DNA of 64,000 nt from Phyto melanocephala (Eukaryota; Arthropoda; Insecta; Diptera; Rhinophoridae): positions 74,597,126 through 74,661,125 of the forward strand of contig OW799237.1 of assembly GCA_941918925.1 (NCBI GenBank). Reading direction: 5' to 3'. The translations under genes and the position numbers were made by a program. A model generated the notes under the pieces. The model had not been told where the DNA came from. It searched no databases and saw nothing but the letters and a program-made list of their open reading frames with translations. Of this stretch, positions 9,915 through 22,139 are shown piece by piece (position 1 is the first letter of the stretch; each line of letters starts with the position of its first letter).

Positions 9915-11790
9915 AAAAACAAGCAAGAGCACTATATTCGGCTGTGCCGAATCTTTTATACCCACCACCAATTTTGTGTACATATAAAGCACAATATTTA
10001 TTATTTTGTTAATCGCTATGGAATAATCTCTTTATAATAAAATATGTATCACTTTCTTTGTAGAGGGTAATTAAATTTTAAGGGCTCATGTTGAAGGTGA
10101 ACTACACCTAGTCTTTAAATTTGTTTTCTGCATTTCACTTGACATTTCTCAATCTTGAACTTGAACAATTTGATCCGTGGAAAGATACGCAAATGAGCAA
10201 CGCTTTAAAATTATTCAGGTTTTTTATAAAAATGGGCGTTCAAATCAAAATGCATTTTGTGCACTTCGTAATTGTTTTGATCAACATAATCGTTCAAATT
10301 CGTCCACAATCGGGAGAATTGTAAAAAATATTTAAATTTCTGCAAAACAGATCTGCATAAAATGTTCGAAAAACTGTGAATGCCTTCTTAGTTCGTTGAA
10401 TGGGAACCACTGCTGGTTTTTGCGATAGTGTGGCAAAAGAGCAGTCAACCTCGCATCATCATCAAGCCTAACAATTGAGCATCAACATTGTCAATTAAAA
10501 TTTGGACAATCAGATAGAGGAGTGGCGCCAAGGATGGGGGGCCATTTGGCCGATATTTTGTTATACATAATTGAACCATACATATATTATCACTACAAAA
10601 AGAAATAATAAGAATTTCCTAAATAATTTGTGTTTTATTTAAATTCAACATAAAATTTAACCACCCTTTATAACTTCGATATGCTACTAAAATGCTTTTG
10701 TAAATGTAGTCTTTTAATGAAAGTGGGCGTTAAAGTAGGCGTGTCAATAAAGTTTCTGCTCTTAAATACAACTTAGATATTTCAATATAGTCCTTTATTT
10801 TCCCAAAAACTTTGTCAATAGAGAAATTACATGAATTTAAGATAAACCGTTATATGGGAGGTAGGCGTTAAAGTGGGCGTGTCACCTAAACATTTTGGCA
10901 CAACAATTACATTGATTAGAAGGATATACGTAGCAAATTTGATCATCATACCTCTAATTTTGGCGGTTTTATGAGCTTTTAAATTTTATTAACGGTAGAT
11001 AACGTGAAAAGTGGGCGTTATAGTAGGCGTGTCAAAGTTGTTTTTGCGAATGAGTACAACTTAGGTGTTTCAATATCGTCCTTTATTATTCCAAAATCTT
11101 TATTAATAGAGAAATTATATGAATTTTAGGTAAAACGTTATATGGGAGGTGGGCGTAAAAGTGGGCGTGGCACATCGATTTTCCGTTACAAAAAAGCCTC
11201 TTACTGAAAAGCAAAGTGTGCAAAATTTCAGAGTCGTACATCCAATTTTGTTGCTTTTATGACGTTTTTGTTTTTAAATATACCGAAAAATACACTGTGC
11301 GGTATAAATTTTCGTACATTTTGATCGATAACTCCTCTCCTAATGCATAGATTTAGATAATTTTCTGGAAAACATATTGTTTTTACTCAGGAAATATATA
11401 TTCGGAGTTTCATGAGTCTACGTTAATGCGTTTGGACACAATTTCATTATATTCGATGTTCGAAGGACACGGTTTTTTCGACCTACTCTTTATTTCTTTT
11501 CGAGCTATAACTCTTTTCCTAATATTCCGATTTAGCCCATTTTCAATACCAAACAAACCTTGTCTATAGGAAAGATTCTGGTAAAATTTGAGCCCCTTAG
11601 CTTTTTCGGTGCGACCTCTATCGTGCTTTCAACAGACGGACGGACGGACGGACATAGCTAGATCGTCATAAAATCAAACCCCGATTCAGAATATATATAT
11701 ATGGGTTCTAAAATGGATATTTCGATGTGTTACAAACGGAATGACAAAATGAATATACCCCCACCATTTTTTTGGTGGCGGGTATAAAAA
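9915..11790 (-). mobile_element. Helentron-like (DINE-1/HINE type) element, copy C
   Basis: A direct repeat of copy B (4953-7117) with the same ends, the same hairpin (9936-9952, loop TGT), the same nested mariner-like element (10063-10668) and the same closing CCCCCACCATTTTTTTGGTG. It lacks one of the two 288-bp internal units found in copy B. The RGAC tract and GGACATAGCTAGATCG core are at 11632-11665. It has no coding capacity. Confidence 0.6.
10063..10668 (+). mobile_element. Nested mariner-like deletion element in copy C
   Basis: Same element as at 5099-5710, flanked by TA (10061-10062 and 10669-10670). The left end is GAGGGTAATTAAATTTTAAG and the right arm has lost part of the GGGCC block. 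It keeps the frame with MSNALKLFRFFIKMGVQIK near 10192-10250. Confidence 0.6.
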
Positions 11791-12388
11791 CAGAAAATAA
11801 GATTGTACGAGAGTGTTTGTGATTTAAAAATTGTTTTTTTTTGTTTGTTTGTTCTTGAAATGAAACGAAATAAAAATAAACTACTTACACAGTACGTTTT
11901 CGGTGTACGTTTTGTATGTCTTTATTAATATATTCGTATATCAAATGCTTTTAAAAATAAATGTAATTGAAGTTAAATTACATTGATAATCACAGACACA
12001 CGTAGAGGCATGCATGCTTAGAAAAATATACCTACATTTTAGGTATTTTGCACGCACGCACTTAACACACCAACAGTCAGGTGTAATTTTTCGAAATACT
12101 CATTAAGGTTTTCCCATTTTATTTTTTTAACAACTCAGAATATTCTTTAATGTTTATTTTAGATTTGTGTGAGTGTTGTATTTAAGCAATATTTATTAGG
12201 GTTGTTATGTTTGTATGACATCGACTTACGTTAAGCTTTTCGTAGATGGCGTAACTTTTACACAAGACATATTAAATAAGCATGGGACAGTATAATATTT
12301 GTTATGCAAGAAATGTTATGTATTACAACATTTCTGCAATTAGATTTATTTTTATGTTTATTTGACCAAAGCTTTTAGCACCACCTCC
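11791..12388. other. AT-rich spacer
   Basis: No coding, tandem or terminal-repeat signal that I could support. Confidence 0.3.
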
Positions 12389-13042
12389 GCACATAAGGGT
12401 ATTTTGCCAATCTAGAGAGACATCACATTTTTAAGTTTATATATTTTATTCCTCAAAATTATTGAGTGCTCCTATATGAATGAAACTTATCAGAAATATG
12501 TGTTATAATCATGGACTAGTAAAGCTCGAAAATAAGAAAAATCGGATCAAAGAGAAAAAAGTTTTCCTAAGAATAACTAATCCTACCTCTGAAATATTCT
12601 TCTTTTCTTAAGTTTTCCTATAATTTTGTTTGTCAAATGCACTCTTTTTCGTCAGCATAAGGTTATTGGCAATTGGATGTATCCCTACGATATCCCACCC
12701 CTGCCCGGAACGACAATGTAAAAAATTTTTTTCTAAAATTTATTTTAAGCAGATGTTAATATAGTCTTTTACAGAAAACAGGAATCAATGTAAAGTCTTT
12801 ATTTGTTTGGCTACAAAAAAATATATTGTAAATCTCTCAAAACCGTAAAAAGTCAATTTACTAAACTTTCTTGACTTTAACAGTGTCCCAAAACTACAAA
12901 TCTCAAGCAAAAGTCTTGAAAATTCACTTAACGATGCAGAATTTTGTTGTCTGTCGAGCTGCGTGCTTAATTACATTGACATTTCTGAAATATTATTTTT
13001 TAACCAAATGTCCGGCTAGATTGGCAAAATACCCTCATGTGC
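12389..13042. mobile_element. Inverted-repeat element of unknown family
   Basis: Arms of 27 bp (12389-12415, starting GCACATAAGGGTATTTTGCC, and its inverse at 13016-13042) match at all but one position and enclose 600 bp. No target duplication was found just outside. A short frame at 12871-13083 overlaps the right arm and looks like chance. It is probably a decayed DNA transposon. Confidence 0.5.
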
Positions 13043-13925
13043 GCCGTAGAAGTTATACCAGCACCATAAGATCTGTTCAATAAGGGCTAGAATCTTCTTG
13101 AACATTTCATACTTTATTATGTGGCTGTAATATAAATAAATCTAAGTTAAAATTAATTAAAAAATTGCTCACAGATATTTCAACCTTAAAGTAGGATTGC
13201 CACAAATGTATCAAACTGACACAATTAAAGTTGTCCCAATCAGATACTCTGCAGTCAGGTAATTGTACTCGTTTTATACAAATTTGACTGTCGCAAGTTG
13301 ATGAAAAACTAAAAATGATAAAACCAAGATTACTCACTCCAGCTGCAAAAAATTTTCGCATCTACGTCACATCAGCCTCAAAGTTTAGAACAATCTTTAA
13401 AATTTTTGGCCTACGACTCAAACAGCCAAACCCGTAGGACAGCCACAAAAGACAATGACCAGCCCATATACACATATACGAGGAAGAACAGACAAACACT
13501 CAAATTATCTGGAATTCAACCAACAATATCGACGACGGGATTACGTTACTGCTGTTGTCTATAGTCATTTTGGAACAGAATACATTGTAATTTTTTAACT
13601 TTTAATTTTTTTTTTTTTTTTTAATCGTTACACTTTGCAAACACCCATACTTCTTTTTAAATTCATTTTAAGAAATGGTGAAAATAATACTTAACCTGCA
13701 CTTAATTTTGCAATAAAACTATCAAAATCATAAGCATTTTTGTTGATGATTATATTCAAGAAATTAATGCTAACAGTGTTGACACATTTTTCAGCAAAGC
13801 AGGAAAAATGCCTGTTGCTACCTGATATGTTGTATTGTTGTAATAATGCGGGAAACAAATTGCAAAGCACTGGAAATGTATCTGAATCTATCGAAAAATC
13901 CAAAAACACAAAAATTTGGAGAGTG
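13043..13925. other. AT-rich spacer, possible start of piggyBac relic
   Basis: Opposed short frames at 13107-13361 and 13691-13909 (minus) and from 13740 (plus) show no clear homology. The DNA after about 13740 may belong to the piggyBac-like relic that follows, but I cannot recognise it. Confidence 0.25.
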
Positions 13926-14660
13926 GGAGCTCATAAATTAAAATTAAATGTATGCCTTCTTTGGATTTTTGCTGGCGTTTTTAAATCTGCAACACCTGTC
14001 AAGGAACTATCATGCTGATATATACAAGGCTGCAATGTCAAGAAAACTTCTTAAACTTTTGCTACAATTCATTCGTTTCGACAACGCAAACACCCGCCGA
14101 GTTCGTCCAAAAATTGAGTAAATCAGCACCCATAAATGTTATATACTTAATGCTGGTAGGTAATTCAGAATCGTCATATACGCCGGCTGCAAGCCTCGCC
14201 GTAGATGAGCAGCTATTTCTATATCGTGGGGCGCACCATTTATTCAGTATATTTCATTAAGGCCAGCTATATATGACATAAAAGTATCTTGTATATGTAA
14301 TACCAGATCAAATTATCCATAAAGAGGTAAAATTTATATAGAGCCAGAATTTCAACCTGCAATCGTAGCATGTAAAAATCGTACCATTCACACCTAGTTC
14401 AGCTAATTACCGTCTGTTGTGCGTTATTTGCAAAACTACAATCAAATTTCAGAGAAAAACTCGTTTTTGCTGCGGTAACTGCAATAGAGCTATGTGCCTT
14501 CAAAATCGGAAGAAAAAAACAGAATCGTATACTTGCAATGATAGTTTTAAAGATCAATTTAAATGTTTTACAATTATAATCATGTTTCTAAACAGATTTA
14601 TTTTAAATGAAAACAAAATAAGTACAAAATTTCGTTTAGTTTACTGATTTGGCTAGCTTG
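13926..14660 (+). pseudogene. piggyBac-like transposase relic
   Basis: Three pieces in different frames match piggyBac-family transposases in order. They are KLNVCLLWIFAGVFKSA (13940-13995, like the L-G-L-L-I-L-A-G-V-x-x-S helix), then SSYTPAASLAVDEQLFLYRG (14173-14232, containing the T-V-D-E-Q-L-x-x-x-R-G catalytic neighbourhood with its Asp), then a C-terminal cysteine-rich finger at 14415-14500 (C-V-I-C, F-C-C-G-N-C, M-C). Stops and frameshifts separate them, and the segment between 14260 and 14380 is not readable. The right terminus at 14727-14731 fits this family. Confidence 0.7.
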
Positions 14661-14731
14661 TTCAATCATGGTCTGGCCAGACCATGTGGTGCATTTAGTG
14701 GCACTAAGGTTATAAAAGATCGAAGGGTTAA
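14661..14731 (+). mobile_element. Right terminus of piggyBac-like element with TTAA
   Basis: The element ends ...GATCGAAGGG at 14727, directly followed by TTAA (14728-14731), the piggyBac target. A perfect 20-bp palindrome, CATGGTCTGGCCAGACCATG, lies at 14667-14686, 41 bp from the end. No matching left TTAA-CCCTTCG end was found upstream. Confidence 0.6.
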
Positions 14732-16189
14732 ACGAATTTTTAAGTTTTTAAGGAATGTTGCGATTCATCGTTAAAATTTTTATTAAGCAAAAAGTGATTT
14801 TTAATTTATATATATTTGATTTCATAGCTATAATAAGTGGAATTTGTTGAATAAAGTTTCCGTCACTGGTGGTGTTATACATGTAAATGTAGCTAAATAT
14901 AGCTCTTTAGCTTAATATTGAACTTGTAACGTTGTGAACCAGTCATATAACTAGTTGTAACGATTCTATAAAATTTTCCAAAAATAAATGAACGAGTTAT
15001 TTGTTTTAAAATCTTATTAATATCAACTTAACGTAATAGTGTGTTTATGTAATGGTCAGAACGCAAAACTTCAAAACCGAAGGAGCCTAGTTCAACTCAC
15101 AGTTGAGACGAGAGAAGTTTCATTATGTTGATACTTTGATTGCTGTGTAATGTTCTAATTAAACTTCTTACACTTTTTAAGTATGTGTGAGGTGAGTTCA
15201 CTCACTCTTCACTCTCTTAACAATAACGAGTTTTTAAACTAGTATAAAACTATATACAAATGAACTAGTTGGGTTGCCATGACAACCTAATGTTAAAATC
15301 GATAGTTTGATGTAAGAAATATATGTAACTAGTCTAAAGTAAGAAGCATTTGGTATATTTCTAAACACATACTAATTACTTTATCTGCAGGGTAAATGTA
15401 TATGTGTGCATGTAGACCAAACATATACCAAACGTCATATTAAAACAAGATCACAATAAATTTTAGCGCATTTCTAATATTTTTATTGACACATGTTGGC
15501 CTATCGAGTTGTCACACAATTGTTAAACTGAATTGGGAAAAAAGGCACAATATCTCCCCAGTTGCGCTTTAAGCCCATTAGATATAAAATCACACGTCTG
15601 GAGCATAAAATATAGTAACAATAGCGGCAATAGTGTGATTCGACATTACGGAAACACTTATCAGCTGTTTACATATTTGAGCTTAAGTGTTGCTAATGCC
15701 TTAGTTAAAAAAATATAACATATGACATTTCGTATACATATAATAATGTTTTTTTTTTTATTAATAAAAAAAAAAAATATATTAAAAAATTATGGTTTTA
15801 TAAAAATTATTATTCCGCTCGGCTAGTATTGAATTTATTTTTCTATATCTTTTAATGTTTACAAAACAATTTTAGAGTGTTTTAGGAAGTTTAATAACTT
15901 ATGCAAATTAACTTAAGCCATAATAAGTGATTTACACTAAGTTTTACACTTTCATCATACACAATTAAAGTATTTTTTCAAAGCCAAGTTTTTATTTTAC
16001 AATAAAGGGATTTTTCATATCAGTTGGGAATATCAACATTATTTTCTTTACCACCTCCCTAATGCACACAAAATATTTAAATACGTCTCCACTACAAGGA
16101 AACACCTGGTGAATGGTGTAATTTATCATTTTATTTTCTTGAAGTTCTAAATATATTAACCGCTTTTGCGATATGAGTGAATGAGCGTT
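14732..16189. other. AT-rich spacer without recognised feature
   Basis: Poly-T/poly-A and TA-rich DNA with short chance frames only (for example 15533-15718). Nothing supportable. Confidence 0.3.
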
Positions 16190-16394
16190 TATTCTACCCT
16201 TCAGACAAAAGTGAAAGAGGGTATATGTATATAGGTTTGTCGAGTAAGCATTGCCAGCCTGTCCGTGCGTATGTTGAAATCAACTTTTTGAAGGCCTTCC
16301 GACATCACATATAAATTTTCGTATAGTTGATAACAAAATAGTAAATTGGTGGTGGGTAAAAAAAATTCGACACAACCGAATAAAGTGCTCGTTT
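16190..16394 (+). mobile_element. Short Helentron-like copy D
   Basis: Opposite orientation to copies B and C. It starts TTCTACCCTTCAGACAAAAG, has AGGGTATATGTATATAGG and a GTCCGTGCGTATGTTGAAAT block, and ends with GGTGGTGGGTAAAAA, a partly paired hairpin ATTCG...CGAAT (16366-16382) and AAAGTGCTCG before T. It is only about 205 bp, so internally deleted. Confidence 0.5.
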
Positions 16395-16751
16395 AAAATA
16401 GATTGTAGGTATGTATTATGTATCTTTAGAGTAAAAGAAATATTAACTTACACCGATGTAAATATATTGTTTAACAAAAGTTAAAAAAAAAGAAACAAAT
16501 CAATAAATAAATTTTGGCAAAAAAGTTATTTTTTCAACTTTTGTTTTTAAATATATATAAAAAAAATGCGGATGAGAAATTAGAAGTCAAATTAGAATTT
16601 CAGAATATTATAATTAATAATCACCAGCAGTTTCACATGTTACTAATAAGACATTAAAGAAGATATTTCGATATCTCTTATTGTTTTTATGTAGTTTTTA
16701 TATTCAATTTACTTTATTTTATTTTAATGGTAAATTATTATTTTAAATTAA

Positions 16752-17420
16752 AATCGTTTTCCGCAAAACGAACTAAAAACTGAAATAACAATCCAGGTTA
16801 TACTTAAAGTAATTTCTCCAAAGAAAACAATTTTTGCTGCTCGTTTTTCATCTGATACTACTTCTAACGCTGTTGCTGACTACATTAAATTAAAGCTTGG
16901 ATACGATTGTGAATTATCTGTTTTTAAATTCAACTATTCGGAAAAACGGAGTAAATCTTCTTTTAAAATCATCGTACCAGAGGAATATTTTAATATTATT
17001 GTCAATCCTGAGTTTTGGCCACCCAATGCTATAATACGCGAATATGAATATAGAAATGCTTCTCGTTCTGATATCGTTTATTTACCTACTCAAAATAATA
17101 CCCAAAAAAAACTAAATAATTTTTCTACCGATAATCTCATTAATATTGTTTACCAAAATGTCCGTGGCCTTAATACGAAATTAACCACTCTTTATGCAAA
17201 TAGTTTTGATTTTTCATACCACATCATTGTCTTTACTGAATCCTGGTTAAACGATAAGAAATGTATTAATAACAACGAAATATTATCTTCAAAATACCAA
17301 ATATTCAGACATGATCGATCACATAAGTTGGGTGGAGGTGTGCTCATTGCCGCACATAACAATTTTCGTGTGAAGAAATCAATGTTATACTTAACGATGA
17401 CATCGAATTTGTCGCTGTAA
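16752..17420 (+). pseudogene. LINE ORF1 C-terminus running into endonuclease N-terminus
   Basis: A stop-free frame of 223 codons without a clear start. The first part (KKTIFAARFSSDTTSNAV... PEEYFNIIVNPEFWPPNA) looks like the C-terminal domain of insect LINE ORF1 proteins. About 20 residues later, in the same frame, LINIVYQNVRGLNTKL and IIVFTESWLND begin the apurinic-type endonuclease (N-x-R-G-L and the E of T-E-(S/T)-W), followed by HKLGGGVLIA. A frameshift near 17385-17395 ends it at TAA 17418. The endonuclease continues in another frame from 17399 (DIEFVAVKIRL ... VLGDFNLPNISW at 17560-17595) up to a second break at 17645-17665. Confidence 0.65.
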
Positions 17421-17636
17421 AAATTCGACTGAGAAATACAAATTTATATATTACATGCTCATACATTCCTCCAAACTCTTCTCTGGATATATACAATAAT
17501 CACATCTTTGCCATTGAATTTGTTTTGCAACAATCTATTCCATCTGATTTATTTATTGTTTTGGGAGATTTTAATCTACCTAACATATCGTGGAATAAAT
17601 CTTCAGAAATAAACTATCTAATTCCTACAGTTTCAA

Positions 17637-19970
17637 ATGAATTTATTCACTCACTCACTCACAAACTATGGACTTTTTCAAATAAACTATGAAAACAATA
17701 TTAATGGAAAACTTCTTGATCTTGCATTTGTCAACCAGCCGATGGATATATTTTTACATAAAACACTTCCCGTTACTTACCCTGAAGATCGTTATCATCC
17801 TACATTAAAATTGGAAATATTTAATTTATTAAGCTTACCTGTTTTACTTCCTAACAAAATTAAACCCCATAAAGTTTTTTGCTTTTCTCGTGCAAACTAT
17901 CAGAGGCTTAACTCTTTGCTATCAAACGTTAACTGGGATAGTATAATCTCTATCGAAAACTTAGATGATGTTGTTTCTCTCTTCTATTCAACACTACGCC
18001 GCTGCATTTCTGAAACTGTCCCAAAAATTACAATTAGAAACAACAATATTGAGCCACCCTGGAATAATAAGTATCTCCGAACTATTAAAAACAGGAAAAA
18101 CATGTTATATAAGAAATATAAAAGGACCGGATCATCTGTAGAATATACCAAATACTGTATTGCTCGTTCTTACTACAATTTGGCAAATAAATCTGCATAC
18201 GACAACTATATAATCCGTATGAAGTCGAAAATGAGATCAAATCCTAAATCGTTTTATAAATTTGTGAACTCTAAACGGCGATCGTCCGTTAATCCTAAAT
18301 ACTATAAATATGGATCAAATGACGCTGATGATGACGTTTCTATTTCCAATTTGTTTGCTGATTTTTTTTTTTCAACTACCTACTCTAAAAAAGTATATAA
18401 TAACATAACATCTTACCCGTTTAATATACCTCAATCATCTGGTGTACAATTCTCTTTTATTACTTATAAAACGACTCTTTCAAATTTATTATCACTAAAT
18501 AATTCATTTAATGCTGGTCCAGATGAAATACCAAATTGCGTTCTAAAAAATTGTGCAGAAAATTTATGTTACCCGCTTACTGCTATCTTTAACAAATCCA
18601 TTAAATTAGGATACGTACCATTGATTTGGAAATTATCGTATATAATTCCGTTGTTTAAAAATGGAAGCAAAATTGAGATATCAAATTATCGTGGCATTGC
18701 TAAGCTGAGTGATATTCCCAAACTTTTTGAAAAAATTTTAACTGATAATTTATACTATCAAATTTCTTCGATTTTGTCACCGTGCCAACATGGTTTTTGT
18801 AAACATCGCTCTACAACGACTAATATTTTGGAGCTAACTACTACAATAAATGATGGTTTTATAAATAATATGCAAACTGATGCTATCTACACAGATTTTA
18901 GTAAAGCTTTTGATAAGGTAAACCATGATCTCTTGCTTAACAAATTGTCATTAATGGGATTTACGGATATGACAATAAAATGGTTAAGATCATACTTGTC
19001 TTTAAGAACTCAACAAGTTAAGTATGGAAGTGCTACGTCTAATGCTATCAAAGTTCCTTCTGGTGTTCCGCAAGGTAGCCACCTTGGTCCTGTTTTATTT
19101 ACCTTATTCATAAACGATCTACCTTCAGTTATTCAGCACTCTAAAGTTTTGATGTATGCCGATGATGTCAAAATTTTTCGTTCTTCTAATAATCCCGAAG
19201 ATCAACTTTTCCTTCAATCTGATATTGGCAAATTGGTAAATTGGTGTGAAATCAACTTAATGGAGCTGAATATAAAAAAATGTAAGCATATGTCCTTTTT
19301 CAGAATTAAGAAATTGGATTTATTTTATTGCATAAAACTTGATAAAGTTCTGAATTTTCTTGATCTTGGTATTTTGCTTGATCACCAATTAAATTTTCGT
19401 GACCATATTTCTTTAATTGTTAACAAAGCAAATGGTGTACTTGGATTTATGAAGAGGTGGTGCAAGGAATTTCTAGATCCTTATATTACGAAACAATTAT
19501 ATTCATCGTTAGTTCGACCTATTCTTGAATATGGATCGATTATTTGGGATCCTTGCTATAATATTCATATTGATAGTATCGAGTCTGTACAGAAGAAGTT
19601 TTTAATATTTTGTCTTCGTGGCCTTGGATGGAATTCGTTTTTACTACGTTCATACGAAAGCAGAGTCTGTCTTATAAAATTACCAACTTTAAAAAGTCGT
19701 CGTTCAATGCTGAGTTTTTCTTTTGTGCTGGGCCTAATTCAAGGCGATATCGACTCAGAATTCCTGCTAAGTAAAATATCTTTTAATGTTCCAACCAGAC
19801 CAACTCGAAATTTCCGTTTTATTAACTTAAAATACTATAGAACCAACTATGCTAATAATGATCCTCTTCGCCGTATATGTGAAAACTTTAATAATTATTA
19901 TCACCTTATTGGCCTTAATGAAAGTAAAGAAATTGTTAAAAGAAATATCATTTTATATTTAAATCGTTGA
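17637..19970 (+). CDS. LINE ORF2 reverse transcriptase (endonuclease end plus RT)
   Basis: A 777-codon open frame from ATG 17637. This ATG is probably not the original start, since the frame is the downstream part of a larger ORF2. The first 35 residues complete the endonuclease (GKLLDLAFV). The RT follows: GPDEIPNCVLK at about residue 295, YTDFSKAFDKVNHDLL at 420 with the first catalytic Asp, VPSGVPQGSHLGPVLFTLFI at 478, and LMYADDVKIF at 505 with the catalytic Asp pair at 19161-19166. The rest is the LINE C-terminal region; no RNase H or CCHC knuckle is visible. It would copy its RNA at a nicked target. The upstream break is a (CACT)n slippage at 17645-17665, so a full ORF2 is not made although the RT frame is intact. 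The clade (CR1 against Jockey type) is uncertain. Confidence 0.75.
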   Translation: MNLFTHSLTNYGLFQINYENNINGKLLDLAFVNQPMDIFLHKTLPVTYPEDRYHPTLKLEIFNLLSLPVLLPNKIKPHKVFCFSRANYQRLNSLLSNVNWDSIISIENLDDVVSLFYSTLRRCISETVPKITIRNNNIEPPWNNKYLRTIKNRKNMLYKKYKRTGSSVEYTKYCIARSYYNLANKSAYDNYIIRMKSKMRSNPKSFYKFVNSKRRSSVNPKYYKYGSNDADDDVSISNLFADFFFSTTYSKKVYNNITSYPFNIPQSSGVQFSFITYKTTLSNLLSLNNSFNAGPDEIPNCVLKNCAENLCYPLTAIFNKSIKLGYVPLIWKLSYIIPLFKNGSKIEISNYRGIAKLSDIPKLFEKILTDNLYYQISSILSPCQHGFCKHRSTTTNILELTTTINDGFINNMQTDAIYTDFSKAFDKVNHDLLLNKLSLMGFTDMTIKWLRSYLSLRTQQVKYGSATSNAIKVPSGVPQGSHLGPVLFTLFINDLPSVIQHSKVLMYADDVKIFRSSNNPEDQLFLQSDIGKLVNWCEINLMELNIKKCKHMSFFRIKKLDLFYCIKLDKVLNFLDLGILLDHQLNFRDHISLIVNKANGVLGFMKRWCKEFLDPYITKQLYSSLVRPILEYGSIIWDPCYNIHIDSIESVQKKFLIFCLRGLGWNSFLLRSYESRVCLIKLPTLKSRRSMLSFSFVLGLIQGDIDSEFLLSKISFNVPTRPTRNFRFINLKYYRTNYANNDPLRRICENFNNYYHLIGLNESKEIVKRNIILYLNR

Positions 19971-20096
19971 ATTATTATAGAATATTATTTTATATATAAC
20001 CTTAATTTTGTTTTGTTATTTTACATACTTTAGTCTGTAAGGATTATTATCTATAGACAATAAATTAAATAAAAATAAAAATGAAATAAACCAAAA

Positions 20097-21078
20097 AATA
20101 TTTGTTGACTCCTGGTACTATGCCATATAGTAGAAAAGTACATACAAATGTGGCTTTTACATGTACTCACACGTGAAATGCGTATATGTCTGTATCAGTG
20201 ATCGGCTTTTAAGTCGTTTTTTCAATATTCATAGTGAGTCATAAAATTTGAGTATAAGTGCGTATAAATCATTAAAATTTAACTGAGCAGAAGTACACAT
20301 AACCACAGCAACGTTGATTTTTAAGTACAACTCACAATGAACATGAGTACTAGGTCGTACTTATATATATACCGACCCATACTTATATGATTCGCAAAAC
20401 TACCCACGTTGATTCATATTTTAAAGAAAATACTTATAATTTATAGAGTGATTCAAGTTCAACAACAAAAACATTAGCAGCTCTCATTGGTATAAAGAAT
20501 AAACAATGTTGCCATGTCGGAGAGTGAAAGATATTTTTTAGTCGCAAGAAAATTTGCTATTTTACAATGTGTAGGATACAATTTTTGCAAGTATCACTAT
20601 TTAATATTTAAATAAGTGCAACTGATTATGGCCTTTAGGCTAAGTTCTGGTTGGCTTCTATAATAAGAGGTAAGCAATAACAGTTATTTTGTGTTTTTTA
20701 ATTTCATGTTTAAATTTTTTGCAGCAAATTAAAAAACTGCATTTTTTGGTGCTCACTTAAATTTGAAAGATAATATGCAAAAACAAAATCTACATCTCTT
20801 AAACAGACATCAAAGCAAGCACTTTATTTTTGGTTGTGGTTTTTGTATTATTTTGTTAAATTTAAATTGTCTATTTATTTCAGCAATCCACAATTATTAT
20901 GGTGAATGTCAAATTGTAATCTTGCAAGCCTAGTTAAAACACACAACTCCACAATGAGTACGTGAGTCATACTTGCTTTTGATCGTCTTTTTATCTTGCG
21001 TGAACGACAATAGCAATCAACTGAGTCATACGTGTTGCTGAATATGAGTACTGTAAGAACTTTAAATTTAAAAGTGAA
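20097..21078. other. AT-rich spacer with scattered GAGTCAT/GAGTAC motifs
   Basis: No gene. GAGTAC and GAGTCAT words recur (20345, 20958, 20965, 21023 and 21047) here and again at 21720-21790, on both sides of the next element, suggesting that the flanks belong to one older unit. Confidence 0.3.
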
Positions 21079-21674
21079 TATAAAGGCTGGTGCATAATGA
21101 ATCCGTTGTCTGTCAAACTTCAACTTTTTCAACTGACATCAACGTATTGACGGAGAGGGGTTAGCACAATCAGTACTTTGTGTTTACGGATCATAATCAG
21201 TCAAGTTAAATTGTCGACTGCTGCGACTACTCGAAAACAAACAGCGGCGGCTGAAGGTCGATAATATTTATATATATTTTTTCTATTTATCTTCACAATA
21301 CCAAAAAATAAATAAAAAAAATAATATTTTTTTAAAAAATTGTCAATATAGCTTCAAATTCAAACAATCTATATACATATAAAAAAAGTTTTGAACCGAA
21401 AGAAACTGCATGCTTCTGTGGCGCTTCATGTATCACAAAAAAGTACGGCAGCTGCTGTAAACCCGGTTGACTTCGCTATTTGCGCAAACCCATATGGTAG
21501 TTGTTAAAGAACTCGATGTACGTCAAAAGTTGGTCAACTTTCGTACTTTGCGTTGACGAAGACGTACTGAATGTGACAACACTCATAAGAAAACATGTAT
21601 TTAGTTAGTAACTTAGTTGTTAGATGAAAAAGTTGAAATTTGACGGACGACGGATTCATTGTGCCACAGCCTTT
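21079..21674. mobile_element. MITE with long TIRs and 9-bp duplication
   Basis: The left arm TATAAAGGCTGGTGCATAAT continues to 21140. The right arm (21621-21674) is its inverse (AAAGGCTGTGGCACAATG on the other strand), about 53 bp with scattered mismatches. AAAAGTGAA stands directly outside both ends (21070-21078 and 21675-21683), a 9-bp target duplication that suggests a Mutator-like or related origin. TA next to AAGGCTG on both sides is an alternative reading. No transposase is encoded. Confidence 0.6.
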
Positions 21675-22139
21675 AAAAGTGAAGACTTTTCAGTAAGTAT
21701 GAATGCGTATGAATCAACGAAATAATGAATCATGACTCAAGTTGACTTACTTCATGCGTATTCGTTGCAGATCTCTGAGTATGTATGCGTTTCGTGTTGT
21801 GTACTTGTAAAATTCATGTAGCGTCCACGTGTGTTACATTTGCATTTTGGGCAAAGACGCATTTCGTTCATCAACCAAACTAGCAGTTCACCAACCGGTC
21901 AAAAAACACACATATATATATATATATATACAGTGGCCGACAAAAGTCTACGTACGACCACAATTTTTGACATTTTAGAAGTCTAAAAACGTTAAACAAA
22001 AAACTAATGATGCAGTTTTGTTTCAAATTCAATTATTTTATTAATGTAAGCAAAAAAAATATATTTTCCAACATTAACTTACAAAGAAAAACAATTAAAA
22101 TACGTTGACGTTTCTTACGACCTTATAATGTTTAAAGAA

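Larger units (their letters stand above)
16752..20096 (+). mobile_element. 5'-truncated non-LTR retrotransposon (CR1/Jockey-like)
   Basis: Contains the end of an ORF1-type protein, an apurinic-type endonuclease with frameshifts, a long reverse-transcriptase frame and a short 3' UTR that ends in an AAATAAAAATAAAAATGAAA tail. No target-site duplication could be fixed. The DNA before 16752 is AT-rich and unrelated. Confidence 0.7.
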
